From Zea mays (Eukaryota; Streptophyta; Magnoliopsida; Poales; Poaceae): a stretch of DNA of 64,000 nt. This document shows positions 25,627-36,877 of this stretch, one piece after another. The DNA is taken from positions 140,145,982 through 140,209,981 of the forward strand of contig NC_050097.1 in assembly GCF_902167145.1 (NCBI RefSeq). Direction: 5' to 3'. The notes below the pieces were generated by a model. It was not told the origin of the DNA. It ran no database searches and saw nothing but the letters and a program-made list of their open reading frames with translations. The position numbers and the translations under genes are program-made. Each line of letters starts with the position of its first letter. The first letter of the stretch is position 1.

Positions 25627-28311
25627 GTTCTTGACTTTAGGTACCCAAACTGTTTTGGGTCCTTTGGCATTAGATACAAGAACTTTGGGTACCCAAACAC
25701 AAGTCTTGGAATGCTTGTGTTTGCCCCCAACAAATTTGGCAACTACCTTGCCGGATTTGCTAGTAAGCACATAAGATGCATCAAAAGTTTTAAATGAAAT
25801 GGCATGATCATTTGATGCATTAGGAGTTTTCTTTCTAGGCAACTTGGCACGGGTTGGTTGCCTAGAGCTAGATGTCTCACCCTTATATATAAAAGCATGG
25901 TTAGGGCCAGAGTGAGACTTCCTAGAGTGAATTTTCCTAATTTTGCTCTCGGGATAACCGGCAGGGTACAAAATGTAACCCTCGTTATCCTGAGGCATGG
26001 GAGCCTTGCCCTTAACAAAGTTAGACAAATTTTTAGGTGGGGCATTAAGTTTGACATTGTCTCCCCTTTGGAAGCCAATGCCATCCTTGATGCCAGGGCG
26101 TCTCCCATTGTAGAGCATGCTTCTAGCCAATTTAAATTTTTCATTTTCTAAGTCATGCTCTCTAATCTTAGCATTTAGTTGAGCTATGTGATCATTTTGT
26201 TTTTTAATTAAGGCTAGGTGATCATGGATAGCATCAACATTAATATCTCTACATCTAGTACAAATGGAAATATGCTCAACATTAGATGTAGAGGGTTTGC
26301 AAGATTTTAGTTCAACAACCTTAGCATGCAACATATCATTTTTAGTTCTAAGGTCGGAAATAGTAGCATTGCAAACATCAAAATCCTTAGCCTTAGCAAT
26401 TAGTTTCTCATTCTCATTTCTAAGGCTAGCAATGGAAACGTTTAACTCATCAATCCTAGCAAGCAAATCAACATTATCATTTCTAGGATCAATGCAAACA
26501 TGAGAATCTACCTTAGCAATTAATTTAGCATTTTCATTTCTAAGGTTGGCAATAGTGTCATGGCACATGCTTACTTCACTAGATAATTTGTTACATTTTT
26601 CTACTTCTAGAGCATAAGCATTTTTAACCTTAACATGTTTCTTATTCTCTTTAATTAGGAAGTCCTCTTGGGAGTCCAAGAGATCATCCTTTTCATGGAT
26701 GGCACTAATTAGTTCATTTAATTTTTCCTTTTGTTCCATGTTAAGGTTAGTAAAAAGAATACGTAAGTTATCCTCCTCATTTTTATCATCATCCTCATCA
26801 CTAGATGTTTCATATTTAGTGGAGGACCTTGATTTTACCTTCTTTTTGCCGTCCTTGGCCATGAGACACTTGTGGCCGACGTTGGGGAAGAGAAGGCCCT
26901 TGGTGACGGCGATGTTGGCGGCGTCCTCGTCGGAGGAGGAGTCGCTTGAGCTTTCGTCGGAGTCCCACTCCCGACAAACATGGGCATCGCCGCCCTTCTT
27001 CTTGTAATACTTCTTCTTCTCCTTTCTTCTTCCCTTCTTGTCGTCGCCCCTGTCACTGTTACTAGACATAGGACATTTTGCAATAAAGTGACCGGGCTTA
27101 CCACACTTGTAGCAAACCTTCTTGGAACGGGGTTTGTAGTCCTTCCCCTTCCGTTGCTTGAGAATTTGCCGAAAGCTTTTGATGATTAGGGCCATCTCCT
27201 CGTTGTCGAGCTTGGAGGCGTCAATTGGTTGTCTACTTGGTGTAGACTCCTCCTTCTTCTCCTCCGTTGCCTTGAAGGCCACCGGTTGCGCCTCGGAGGT
27301 GGAAGGCTCGTCAAGCTCGTTGATCTTCTTGGAGCCCTTAATCATGCATTCAAAACTCACAAAATTCCCGATAACTTCCTCGGGGGTCATTAGTGGATAT
27401 CTAGGATTCCCACGAATTAATTGTACTTGAGTGGGGTTAAGGAAAATAAGAGCTCTTAGAATAACCTTAACCACTTCGTGGTCATCCCATTTTGTGCTCC
27501 CGAGGTTGCGTACTTGGTTCACCAAGGTCTTGAGCCGGTTGTACATGTCTTGTGGCTCCTCCCCTTGGCGAAGACGGAAGCGACCGAGCTCCCCCTCGAT
27601 CGTTTCCCGCTTGGTGATCTTGGTGAGTTCATCACCCTCGTGCGCCGTCTTGAGTAGGTCCCAAATCTCCTTGGCGTTCTTCAATCCTTGTACTTTGTTG
27701 TATTCCTCCTTGCTTAGGGAGGCAAGGAGGATAGTTGCGGCTTGGGAGTTGAAGTGCTCGATTTGGGCCACTTCGTCCGTGTCATAGTCCTCATCCCCTA
27801 TTGATGGTACCTGTACACCATACTCAACAACATCCCATATTCTTTTGTGGAGAGAGGTTAGATGAAATCGCATCAAATTACTCCACATAGCATAATCTTC
27901 ACCATTAAAAGTTGGTGGTTTGCCTAATGGGACGGAAAGTAAAGGTGTATGTTTTGGAATGCGAGGGTAGCGTAGGGGGATCTTACTATACTTCTTGCGC
28001 TCTTGGCGCTTAGAAGTGACGGAGGGCGCATCGGAGTCGGAGGTCGATGTTGATGAAGTGTCGGTCTCGTAGTAGACCACCTTCCTCATCCTCTTGTGCT
28101 TGTCGCCTTTCCGATGCGGCTTGTGGGAAGAAGATTTTTCCTTCTTCTCTTTGTGGTGAGAGGAAGATTTCTTCTCCTTCCCTTTGTTGGAGGAGCTCTT
28201 CTTCTTCTCCCTCCTTTTGGTGCGGGACTCTTCCGATGAAGTGCTCCCGTAGCTTGTAGTGGGCTTTTCGCCGGTCTCCATCTCCTTCTTGGCGTGATCT
28301 CCCGACATCAC
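25624..28311 (-). CDS. Sirevirus Gag (capsid/nucleocapsid), intact, 895 aa
   Basis: The structural protein that packages element RNA into virus-like particles. The N-terminus is very rich in Lys, Ser and Glu (about residues 1-100). A UBN2/retrotransposon-gag region follows (WDVVEYG, then EIWDLLKTAHEG and LVNQVRNLG, about 150-310). Next is a CCHC zinc knuckle CYKCGKPGHFIAKC (plus-strand positions about 27072-27115), a serine/aspartate-rich patch, and a long C-terminal part with repeated LRNEN-LIAK heptads that should form coiled coil (about 540-700). Sirevirus Gags are known to be unusually long, and some bind dynein light chain LC8. The start ATG is 46 bases after the LTR, just past the primer site. 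The frame has no lesion. Confidence 0.93.
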   Translation of the reverse strand: MMSGDHAKKEMETGEKPTTSYGSTSSEESRTKRREKKKSSSNKGKEKKSSSHHKEKKEKSSSHKPHRKGDKHKRMRKVVYYETDTSSTSTSDSDAPSVTSKRQERKKYSKIPLRYPRIPKHTPLLSVPLGKPPTFNGEDYAMWSNLMRFHLTSLHKRIWDVVEYGVQVPSIGDEDYDTDEVAQIEHFNSQAATILLASLSKEEYNKVQGLKNAKEIWDLLKTAHEGDELTKITKRETIEGELGRFRLRQGEEPQDMYNRLKTLVNQVRNLGSTKWDDHEVVKVILRALIFLNPTQVQLIRGNPRYPLMTPEEVIGNFVSFECMIKGSKKINELDEPSTSEAQPVAFKATEEKKEESTPSRQPIDASKLDNEEMALIIKSFRQILKQRKGKDYKPRSKKVCYKCGKPGHFIAKCPMSSNSDRGDDKKGRRKEKKKYYKKKGGDAHVCREWDSDESSSDSSSDEDAANIAVTKGLLFPNVGHKCLMAKDGKKKVKSRSSTKYETSSDEDDDKNEEDNLRILFTNLNMEQKEKLNELISAIHEKDDLLDSQEDFLIKENKKHVKVKNAYALEVEKCNKLSSEVSMCHDTIANLRNENAKLIAKVDSHVCIDPRNDNVDLLARIDELNVSIASLRNENEKLIAKAKDFDVCNATISDLRTKNDMLHAKVVELKSCKPSTSNVEHISICTRCRDINVDAIHDHLALIKKQNDHIAQLNAKIREHDLENEKFKLARSMLYNGRRPGIKDGIGFQRGDNVKLNAPPKNLSNFVKGKAPMPQDNEGYILYPAGYPESKIRKIHSRKSHSGPNHAFIYKGETSSSRQPTRAKLPRKKTPNASNDHAISFKTFDASYVLTSKSGKVVAKFVGGKHKHSKTCVWVPKVLVSNAKGPKTVWVPKVKN

Positions 28312-28341
28312 TTCGAGCGGTTAGGCTCTAATGAAGCACCG

Positions 28342-28356
28342 GGCTTTGATACCAAT
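28342..28356 (-). other. Primer-binding site of the young Opie-like element
   Basis: Minus-strand ATTGGTATCAAAGCC abuts the 5' LTR end. Its TGGTATCA core is complementary to the 3' end of plant initiator-methionine tRNA, the usual copia primer. Confidence 0.85.
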
Positions 28357-29677
28357 TGATAGTCGCCTAGAGGGGGGGTGAATAGGGCGAAACTGAAATT
28401 TACAAATATAAACACAACTACAAGCCGGGGTTAGCGTTAGTAATAATAAATGAGTCCGCAAGAGAGGGCGCAAAACAAATCGCAAGCAAATAAGGAGAGT
28501 GACACGCGGATTTGTTTTACCGAGGTTCGGTTCTCGCAAACCTACTCCCCGTTGAGGAGGCCACAAAGGCCGGGTCTCTTTCAACCCTTCCCTCTCTCAA
28601 ACGGTCCCTCGGACCGAGTGAGCTTTCCTTCTTCTCAATCAACCGGGAACAAAACTTCCCCGCAAGGGCCACCACACAATCGGTGCCTCTTGCCTCGGTT
28701 ACAATTGAGTGTTGATCACAAGAGCAAAGGAGAAAGAAAGAATGCGATCCAAGCGCAAGAGCTCAAAAGAACACGGCAAATCTCTCTCGCTAGTCACTAA
28801 AGGCTTGAGTGGAATTGGAGAGGATTTGATCTCTTTGTATGGGTCTAGAATTGAATGCCTAGCTCTTGTAAGTGGTTAGAAGTTGGAAAACTTGGATGGC
28901 AATGAATGTGGGGTGGTTGGGGTATTTATAGCCCCAACCACCAAAGGTGACCGTTGGCTGGAGGCGTCTGCTCGATGGCGCACCGGACAGTCCGGTGCAC
29001 ACCGGACAGTCCGGTGCCCCTGCCACGTCATCACTGCCGTTGGATTCTAGCCGTTGGAGCTTCTGACTTGTGGGCCTGCCTGGGTGTCCGGTGCACACCG
29101 GACATGTACTGTTTGATGTCCGGTGCACCGGCATGGGCGATTCTGACTTCTGCGCGCGCTGCGCGCGCATTTAATGCACCGCAGGGAGCCGTTGGCGCCG
29201 CAGGGAGCCGTTGCTCCGCTGGCACACCGGACAGTCCGGTGTACACCGGACAGTCCGGTGAATTATAGCGGAGCGGCTGCCGCGCGAACCCGAGGCTAGC
29301 GAGTTCAGGAGGCCGAGCTTCCTTGGAGCACCGGACATGTCCGGTGCACACCGGACAGTCCGGTGAATTATAGCGCGCCGGCTTCCGAGAAATCCCGAGG
29401 GTGAAGAGTTTGAGTCTGAGTCCCCTGGTGCACCGGACAGGTACTGTTCACTGTCTGGTGGCACACCGGACAGTCCGGTGCGCCAGACCAGGGGTGCCCT
29501 CGGTTGCCCCTTTGCTCCTTTATTGAATCCAACACTTGATCTTTTTATTGGCTAGATGTGAACCTTTTGCACCTGTATAACTTATACACTAGAGCAACTA
29601 GTCAGTCCAATATTTGTGTTGGGCAATTCAACCACCAAAATTATTTAGGAACTAGGTGTAAGCCTAATTCCCTTTCA
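28357..29677 (-). repeat. 5' LTR of the young Opie-like element
   Basis: 1321 bp, the same as the 3' LTR except for two transitions. It carries the promoter for the genomic RNA, with a TATA box on the minus strand at about 28921-28935, and the same palindrome series. Confidence 0.95.
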
Positions 29678-29682
29678 GAACA
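29678..29682. repeat. Right target-site duplication of the Opie-like element (GAACA)
   Basis: Identical to 20159-20163. Huck LTR sequence resumes directly after it. Confidence 0.97.
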
Positions 29683-30296
29683 AGACCGGCGTCCCATCTG
29701 GCTCGCTCCGCCAGATAGGCAATGATGGCGCCCCGCATACTCTGTGACGACAGCTGCTCTCAGCCCCCTTACAGAAGCAAGAGGACGTCAGCAAGGACTC
29801 AACAGCTCCGACAGCTGTCCCTCCGCCAGGCTCCAGCACTCCTCCGATGGCCACGACATCACACCAGCTGGGTGCCAAAATCTCTCCGGCTGCCACGACG
29901 GCATGTACTTAGGGCACTAGCTCTCCTCCGCTAGACACGTAGCACTCTGCTTTACCCCCCATTGTACATCTGGATCCTCTCCTTACGCCTATAAAAGGAA
30001 GGACCAGGGCCCTCTTAGAGAAGGTGGGCCGCGCGGGGACGAGGACGAGACAGGCGCTCGCTTGAAGCCGCTCGCTCCCTCTCCCGCGTGGACGCTTGTA
30101 ACCCCCTACTGCAAGCGCACCCGACCTAGGCGCGGGACGAACACGAAGGCCGCGGGATTTCCACCTCTCTCACGCCAGTCTCCGGCCACCTCACTTCCCC
30201 CCTTCGCGCTCGGCCTCGCGTCGACCCATCTGGGCTGGGGCACGCGGCGACATTCACTCGTCGGCTTAGGGACCCCCCGGTCTCGAAACGCCGACA
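29683..30296 (+). repeat. Huck-like 5' LTR, second part
   Basis: This continues the LTR interrupted at 20163 and ends AAACGCCGACA (30296). A TATA box (CCTATAAAAGGAAGG) lies at 29988-30002. The end is followed by the primer site. Confidence 0.9.
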
Positions 30297-30298
30297 GT

Positions 30299-30316
30299 TG
30301 GCGCGCCAGGTAGGGG
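30299..30316 (+). other. Primer-binding site of the Huck-like element
   Basis: TGGCGCGCCAGGTAGGGG begins three bases after the 5' LTR. The TGG start pairs with a tRNA CCA end. The same site follows the LTR at 18095-18694. I do not assign the tRNA. Confidence 0.8.
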
Positions 30317-30356
30317 CCTGTTGCGTGTTGACGAACAGCTTCCCGTCAAGCTCCAG

Positions 30357-33300
30357 ATGGGCAGTCTCCAGCAACCTCTCCAACCCGGGACGGTGCTCTA
30401 TTTCGGGAGTCTTGAGTTCATGTCCCTCGACGGCAGCTACGACATGATACTCATTCCACCGCCGGGCGATAGCGGCAATGGCCGCCGACAGCCCGCCCGC
30501 CGGTGGCAGAATCGACGGCGTCTTCCCCGCGTGGTGGAAGAACAACCTTCGAGCTCATCCCGCCCTCTTCCCCACCGATGGAGGGGAAGGCGGGGCAACC
30601 AAGGCCAAGCAGGAGGCAGCGCCTCGTCGGCTGTCGAGCGAGCCGATAGCGCCAGCACCCCAACGGGGGGCACACCGGGCATCGACCTCGCGCTTGAGAC
30701 GAAGACGAGCGCCGTCTCCCCGCGACACGCCAATCCCGAGCAAGCGGACGACGCCAGCACGCTTGCGGAAGGCTTGTTGGGTGTCACCCTTGTACCTGAG
30801 ATGACGGTGCAGTCAGTCCCCGACGTGACTTCATCACCGCCCATCGACCAAGAGGTACCGACCGATTCCCATCCCACGTCATTTGGATTCAGCCTCTACC
30901 CGCCTAGCGGCTTCGCTTTGGTGGGCGCTCTCGTAGAGGCGAGCTCAAACCCTCTAGAGTTTCGTATGCGGTCACCTTGGGACCGGCTGACGGACGTCTC
31001 GACTTACGGGCCCTCTGGGTCCGAGGAAGACGATGAGCCCAGCTTCTGTAGGGATTTCTCTGGACTTGGCAACCCCAGTGCCATGCGGGACTTCATGACC
31101 GCATGCGACTACTGCCTTTCCGACTGTTCCGACGGTAGCCGTAGCCTCGGCGACGAGGACTGCGGCCCGAGCCGCGAATGTTTCCACGTCGATCTAGAGG
31201 GTCCCTCCGAAGGCAACCATCTCGGCATGCCGGAGGACGGTGATCTCCCTAGGCCGGTGCCTCGCGTTGACATCCCACGGGAGCTAGCTGTGGTCCCCGT
31301 TCAGGCGGGGGGTCATGACCCACAGCTCGAGCAAATCCGCGGGATGCAGGCCAGGCTCGACGAGGGAGCAGGAGCGCTTGAGCCGATCCGTCGGGACGTC
31401 GGGCAGGCATGGGCGGGCCAACCTCCGGCCGGAGAAATACGTCATCTACCCCAGGGCTTCCAGCACCGCATCGCCGACGACGTCAGGTTCAGGCCGCCAC
31501 CCGCATCCAGTGGGGTCGGCCAGAACCTGGCTGCAGCAGCAATGCTCCTCCGCGTGATGCCGGAGCCATCAACCACCGAGGGGCGGCGAATCCAGGGAGA
31601 GCTCAAGAATCTCCTGGAGGGCGCTGCAGTCCGACGGGCCGAGAGCTCCGCCTCCCGAAGGCAGGGGTACCCCTCGGAACCTCATGCCGCGACTTCCGGA
31701 TTCATGCGGGAAGCCTCGGTCTACACCGGGCGCACGCGCAACACAGCGCCTGCGGCCCCGGGTCGCCTCGGCAACGAGCACCATCACCACGACCGTCGAG
31801 CCCGCCTCGACGAGAGGGTGCGCCGAGGCTACCACCCCAGGCGTGGGGGACGCTACGACAGCGGGGAGGATCGGAGTCCTTCGCCCGAACCACCCGGTCC
31901 GCAGGCCTTCAGCCGGGCCATACGACGGGCGCCGTTCCCGACCCGGTTCCGACCCCCGACTACTATCACAAAGTACTCGGGGGAGACGAGACCGGAACTG
32001 TGGCTCGCAGACTACCGTCTGGCCTGCCAACTAGGTGGAACGGACGATGACAACCTCATCATCTGTAACCTCCCCCTGTTTCTCTCCGACACCGCCCGCG
32101 CCTGGTTGGAGCACCTGCCTCCGGGGCAGATCTCCAACTGGGACGACCTAGTCCAAGCTTTCACCGGCAATTTCCAGGGCACGTACGTGCGCCCCGGGAA
32201 TTCCTGGGACCTCCGAAGCTGCCGACAGCAGCCGGGAGAGTCTCTCCGGGACTACATCCGGCGATTCTCGAAGCAGCGCACCGAGCTGCCCAACATCACC
32301 GACTCGGATGTCATCGGCGCGTTCCTCGCTGGCACCACCTGTCGCGACCTGGTGAGCAAAGCTGGGTCGCAAGACCCCCACCAGGGCGAGCGAGCTGATG
32401 GACATCGCCACCAAGTTCGCCTCCGGCCAGGAGGCGGTCGAGGCTATCTTCTGAAAGGACAAGCAGCCCCAGGGCCGCCCATCAGAAGATGCCCCCGAGG
32501 CGTCAACTCAGCGCGGCGCCAAGAAGAAGGGCAAGAAGAAGTCGCAAGCGAAACGCGACGCCGCCGACGCGGACCTTGTCGCCGCCGCCGAGTACAAGAA
32601 CCCTCGGAAACCCCCCGGAGGTGCCAACCTCTTCGACAAGATGCTCAAGGAGCCGTGCCCCTATCACCAGGGGCCCGTCAAGCACACCCTTGAGGAGTGC
32701 GTCATGCTTCGGCGCCACTTCCACAGGGCCGGGCCACCCGCGGAGGGTGGCAAGGCCCGCGACGACGACAAGAAGGAAGATCACCAAGCAGGAGAGTTCC
32801 CCGAGGTCCGCGACTGCTTCATGATCTACGGTGGGCAAGCGGCGGATGCCTCGGCTCGGCACCGCAAGCAAGAGCGCCGGGAGGTCTGCTCGGTGAAGGT
32901 GGTGGCGCCAGTCTACCTAGACTGGACCGACAAGCCCATCACTTTCGACCAAGCCGACCACCCCGACCATGTGCCGAGCCCGGGGAAATACCCGCTCGTC
33001 GTCGACCCCATCATCGGCGACGTCAGGCTCACCAAGGTCCTCATGGACGGAGGCAGCAGCCTCAACATCATCTACGCCGAGACCCTCGGGCTCCTGCGTG
33101 TCGATCTGTCCTCTGTCCGGGCAGGCGCTGCACCCTTCCATGGGATCATTCCCGGGAAGCGCGTCCAGCCCCTCGGACAACTCGACCTTCCCGTCTGCTT
33201 CGGAACACCCTCCAACTTCCGAAGGGAGACCCTGACGTTTGAGGTGGTCGGGTTCCGAGGAACCTACCACGCGGTACTAGGGAGGCCATGCTACGCGAAG

Positions 33301-33606
33301 TTCATGGCCATCCCCAACTACACCTACCTGAAGCTCAAGATGCCGGGCCCCAACGGGGTCATCACCGTCGGCCCCACGTACAAACACGCGTTCGAATGCG
33401 ACGTGGAGTGCGTGGAGTACGCCAAGGCCCTCGCCGAGTCCGAGGCCCTCATCGCCGACCTGGAGAGCCTCTCTAAGGAGGTGCCAGACGTGAAGCGTCA
33501 TGCCGGCAACTTTGAGCTAGCGGAGACGATTAAGGCCGTCCCCCTCGACCTCAGCGGCGACACCTCCAAGCAGATCTGGATCGGCTCCGGGCTCGATCCC
33601 AAATAG
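30357..33606 (+). pseudogene. Huck-like gag and aspartic protease, broken
   Basis: The first ATG of the frame is at 30357; codons from 30321 are open but begin with TTG. The N-terminal half (to about 31950) is long, low-complexity and Pro/Arg-rich. The retrotransposon gag (capsid) domain follows at about 31970-32350 (WLADYRLACQ, then ARAWLEHLPPGQI and LRDYIRRFSKQR). A noncanonical C-H-H-C region (CPYHQGPVKHTLEEC) is at about 32656-32700. A protease with VLMDGGSSLNII, where DGGS replaces the common D-T/S-G, is at about 33038-33075. Lesions are a one-base insertion in the AAA run at 32358-32360, a TGA at 32452-32454 and a TAG at 33604-33606. It is non-functional, and the homologous text runs on into RT without a gap. 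Confidence 0.9.
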
Positions 33607-36600
33607 GAAGCAGTGCTCGTCGACTTTCTCCGCGCGAACGCCGACGTCTTCACGTGGAGTCCCTCGGACATGCCCGGCATACCGAGGGATGTCGCCAAGC
33701 ACTCGCTGGACATCCGAGCCGGAGCCCGACCCGTCAAGCAGCCTCTGCGCCGGTTCGACGAGGAGAACCGCAGAGCCATAGGCGAGGAGATCCACAAGCT
33801 AATGGCGGCAGGGTTCATCAAAGAGGTATTCCATCCCGAATGGCTTGCCAACCCTGTGCTTGTGAGAAAGAAAGGGGGGAAATGGCGGATGTGTGTAGAC
33901 TACACTGGTCTGAATAAAGCATGTCCGAAGGTTCCCTACCCTCTGCCTCGCATCGATCAAATCGTGGATTCCACTGCTGGGTGCGAAACCCTGTCTTTCC
34001 TCGATGCCTACTCAGGGTATCACCAAATCAGGATGAAAGAGTCCGACCAGCTCGCAACTTCTTTCATCACACCCTTCGGCATGTACTGCTATGTTACCAT
34101 GCCGTTCGGTTTGAGGAATGCGGGTGCGACGTACCAGCGGTGCATGAACCATGTGTTCGGCGAACACATTGGCCGCACGGTCGAGGCCTACGTCGATGAC
34201 ATCGTAGTCAAGACGAGGAAAGCCTCCGACCTCCTTTCCGACCTTGAAGTGACATTCCGATGTCTCAAGGCAAAAGGCGTCAAGCTCAATCTCGAGAAGT
34301 GTGTCTTCGGGGTGCCCCGAGGCATTGTCTTGGGGTTCATCGTCTCCGAGCGGGGCATCGAAGCCAACCCTGAGAAGATCGCAGCCATCACCAGCATGGG
34401 GCCCATCAAGGACTTGAAAGGCGTACAGAGGGTCATGGGATGTCTCGCAGCTCTGAGCCGCTTCATCTCACGCCTCGGCGAAAGAGGTCTACCTCTGTAC
34501 CGCCTCTTAAGGAAGGCCGAGTGCTTCACTTGGACCCCTGAGGCCGAGGAAGCCCTCGGGAACCTAAAGGCGCTCCTCACGAAGGCGTCTATCTTGGTGC
34601 CCCCAGCTGCCGGAGAAGCCCTCTTGGTCTACGTCGCCGCGACCACTCAGGTGGTTAGCGCCGCGATTGTGGTCGAGAGGCAAGAAGAGGGGCATGCATT
34701 GCCCGTTCAGAGGCCAGTCTACTTCGTCAGCGAGGTACTGTCCGAAACCAAGATCCGCTACCCACAAGTCCAGAAGTTGCTGTATGCGGTGATCCTGACA
34801 CGGCGGAAGCTGCGACACTACTTCGAGTCTCATCCGGTAACTGTGGTGTCGTCCTTCCCCCTGGGGGAGATCATCCAGTGCCGAGAGGCCTCGGGTAGAA
34901 TCGCAAAGTGGGCGGTGGAAATCATGGGCGAAGTAATCTCGTTCGCCCCTCGAAAGGCCATCAAGTCCCAGGTCCTGGCAGACTTCATAGCCGAATGGGT
35001 CGACACCCAGCTACCAACGGCGCCGATCCAACCGGAGCTCTGGACCATGTTCTTCGATGGGTCGTTGATGAAGACAGGAGCCGGCGTAGGCCTACTCTTC
35101 ATCTCGCCCCTCAGCAGGCACGTATGCTATGTGCTATGCCTCCATTTCCCGGCGTCCAACAATGTGGCCAAGTATGAGGCTCTGGTCAACAGGGTTGCGA
35201 ATCGCCATCGAGCTAGGGGTCCGACGCCTCGACGCTCGCAGTGACTCGCAGCTCGTCATCGACCAAGTCATGAAGAACTCCCACTGCCGCGACCCGAAGA
35301 TGGAGGCCTACTGCGATGAGGTTCGGCGCCTGGAAGACAAGTTCTACGGGCTCGAGCTCAACCACATCGCTCGGCGCTACAACGAGACTACGGACGAGCT
35401 GGCTAAAATGGCCTCGGGGCGAACAACGGTTCCCCCGGACGTCTTCTCCCGAGATCTGCATCAACCCTCCGTCAAGATCGATGACACGCTCGAGCCTGAG
35501 GCACCCTCGGCACAGTCCGAGGCACCCTCGGCTCGGCCCGAGGCACCCTCGGTTCGGCCCGAGGTACCCTCGGCCCCCGAGGGCGAGGCGCTGCGCGTCG
35601 AGGGGGAGCAAAGCGGGGTCACGCCTGATCAAAACTGGCGGACCCCGTACCTGCAATATCTCCACCAAGGAGAGCTACCGTCCGACCGAGCTGAAGCTCG
35701 GCGGGTGGCGCGGCGCGCCAAGTCGTTCGTCCTGCTGGGAGATGAGAAGGAGCTCTACCACCGCAGCCCCTCCGGCATCCTCCAGCGATGCATCTCCATC
35801 GCCGAAGGTCAGGAACTCCTGCGAGAGATACACTCGGGGGCTTGCGGCCATCACGCAGCGCCTCGAGCCCTTGTCGGGAATGCCTTCCGACAAGGCTTCT
35901 ACTGGCCCACGGCGGTGGCCGACGCCACTAGAATTGTCCGTGCCTGCGAAGGGTGTCAGTTCTACGCAAGGCAGACCCACCTGCCCGCTCAGACTCTGCA
36001 GACAATACCCATCACCTAGCCTTTTGCTGTATGGGGTCTGGACCTCGTCGGCCCCTTGCAGAAGGCACCCGGGGGCTACTCGCACCTGTTGGTCGCCATC
36101 GACAAATTCTCCAAGTGGATCGAGGTCCGACCCCTAAACAGCATTAGGTCCGAGCAGGCGGTGGCGTTCTTCACCAACATCATCCATCGATTCGGGGTCC
36201 CGAACTCCATCATCACCGACAACGGCACCCAGTTCACCAGCAGAAAGTTCCTGGACTTCTGCGAGGATCACCACATCCGGGTGGACTGGGCCGCCGTAGC
36301 TCATCCCATGTCAAATGGGCAAGTAGAGCGTGCCAACGGCATGATTCTACAAGGGCTCAAGCCTCGGATCTACAACGACCTCAACAAGTTCGGCAAGCGA
36401 TGGATGAAGGAACTCCCCTCGGTGGTTTGGAGCCTGAGGACAACGCCGAGCCGAGCCACGGGCTTCACGCCGTTCTTTCTAGTCTATGGGGTCGAGGCCA
36501 TCTTGCCCACAGACTTAGAATACGGTTCCCCGAGGACGAGGGCCTACACCGACCAAAGCAACCAAGCTAGCCGAGAGGACTCGTTGGACCAGCTGGAGGA

Positions 36601-36877
36601 GGCCCAGGACAAGGCCTTACTACACTCGGCGCGGTACCAGCAGTCCCTGCGACGCTACCACGCCCGAGGGGTCCGGTCCCGAGACCTCCAGGTGGGTGAC
36701 CTGGTGCTTCGGCTACGGCAAGACGCCCGGGGGCAGCACAAGCTCACGCCCCCCTGGGAGGGGCCGTTCGTCATCGCCAAAGTTCTGAAGCCCGGAACGT
36801 ACAAGCTGGCCAACAGTCAAGGCGAGGTCTACAACAACGCTTGGAACATCCAACAGCTACGTCGCTTCTACCCTTAA
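33607..36877 (+). pseudogene. Huck-like reverse transcriptase, RNase H, second RNase H and integrase, broken
   Basis: RT spans about 33740-34350 with YVDD at 34189-34200. The gypsy RNase H follows (about 34530-34880). A second RNase H-like domain starting [16 protein letters not shown] (about 35038-35085) continues past a one-base insertion at 35191 into YGLELNHIARRYNET. Such a dual RNase H is known from the Tat lineage. Integrase follows with an H-H-C-C finger (HSGACGHH and CEGCQ, about 35831-35965), a TAG at 36017-36019 just before the core, TDNGTQF (36215-36235) and NGQVERANGM. The C-terminus ends at TAA 36875-36877. There is no chromodomain. The lesions make it non-functional, but most of the protein is well preserved. 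Confidence 0.92.

Larger units (their letters stand above)
20164..29677 (-). mobile_element. Complete, very young Opie-like Sirevirus (Ty1-copia) retrotransposon
   Basis: 9514 bp flanked by a perfect 5-bp duplication, GAACA (20159-20163 and 29678-29682). The uninterrupted target is seen in the Huck 3' LTR at about 41899-41903. LTRs are 20164-21484 (3') and 28357-29677 (5'), each 1321 bp, differing at only two positions, both transitions (20957 against 29150, and 21252 against 29445, approximately). A primer site matching the tRNA-iMet 3' end (TTGGTATCAAAGCC on the minus strand, about 28342-28355), gag (28311-25624), pol (25610-22365) and a polypurine tract next to the 3' LTR are all present and unbroken. 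It looks structurally competent for transposition. No env-like ORF lies between pol and the 3' LTR. Confidence 0.96.
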
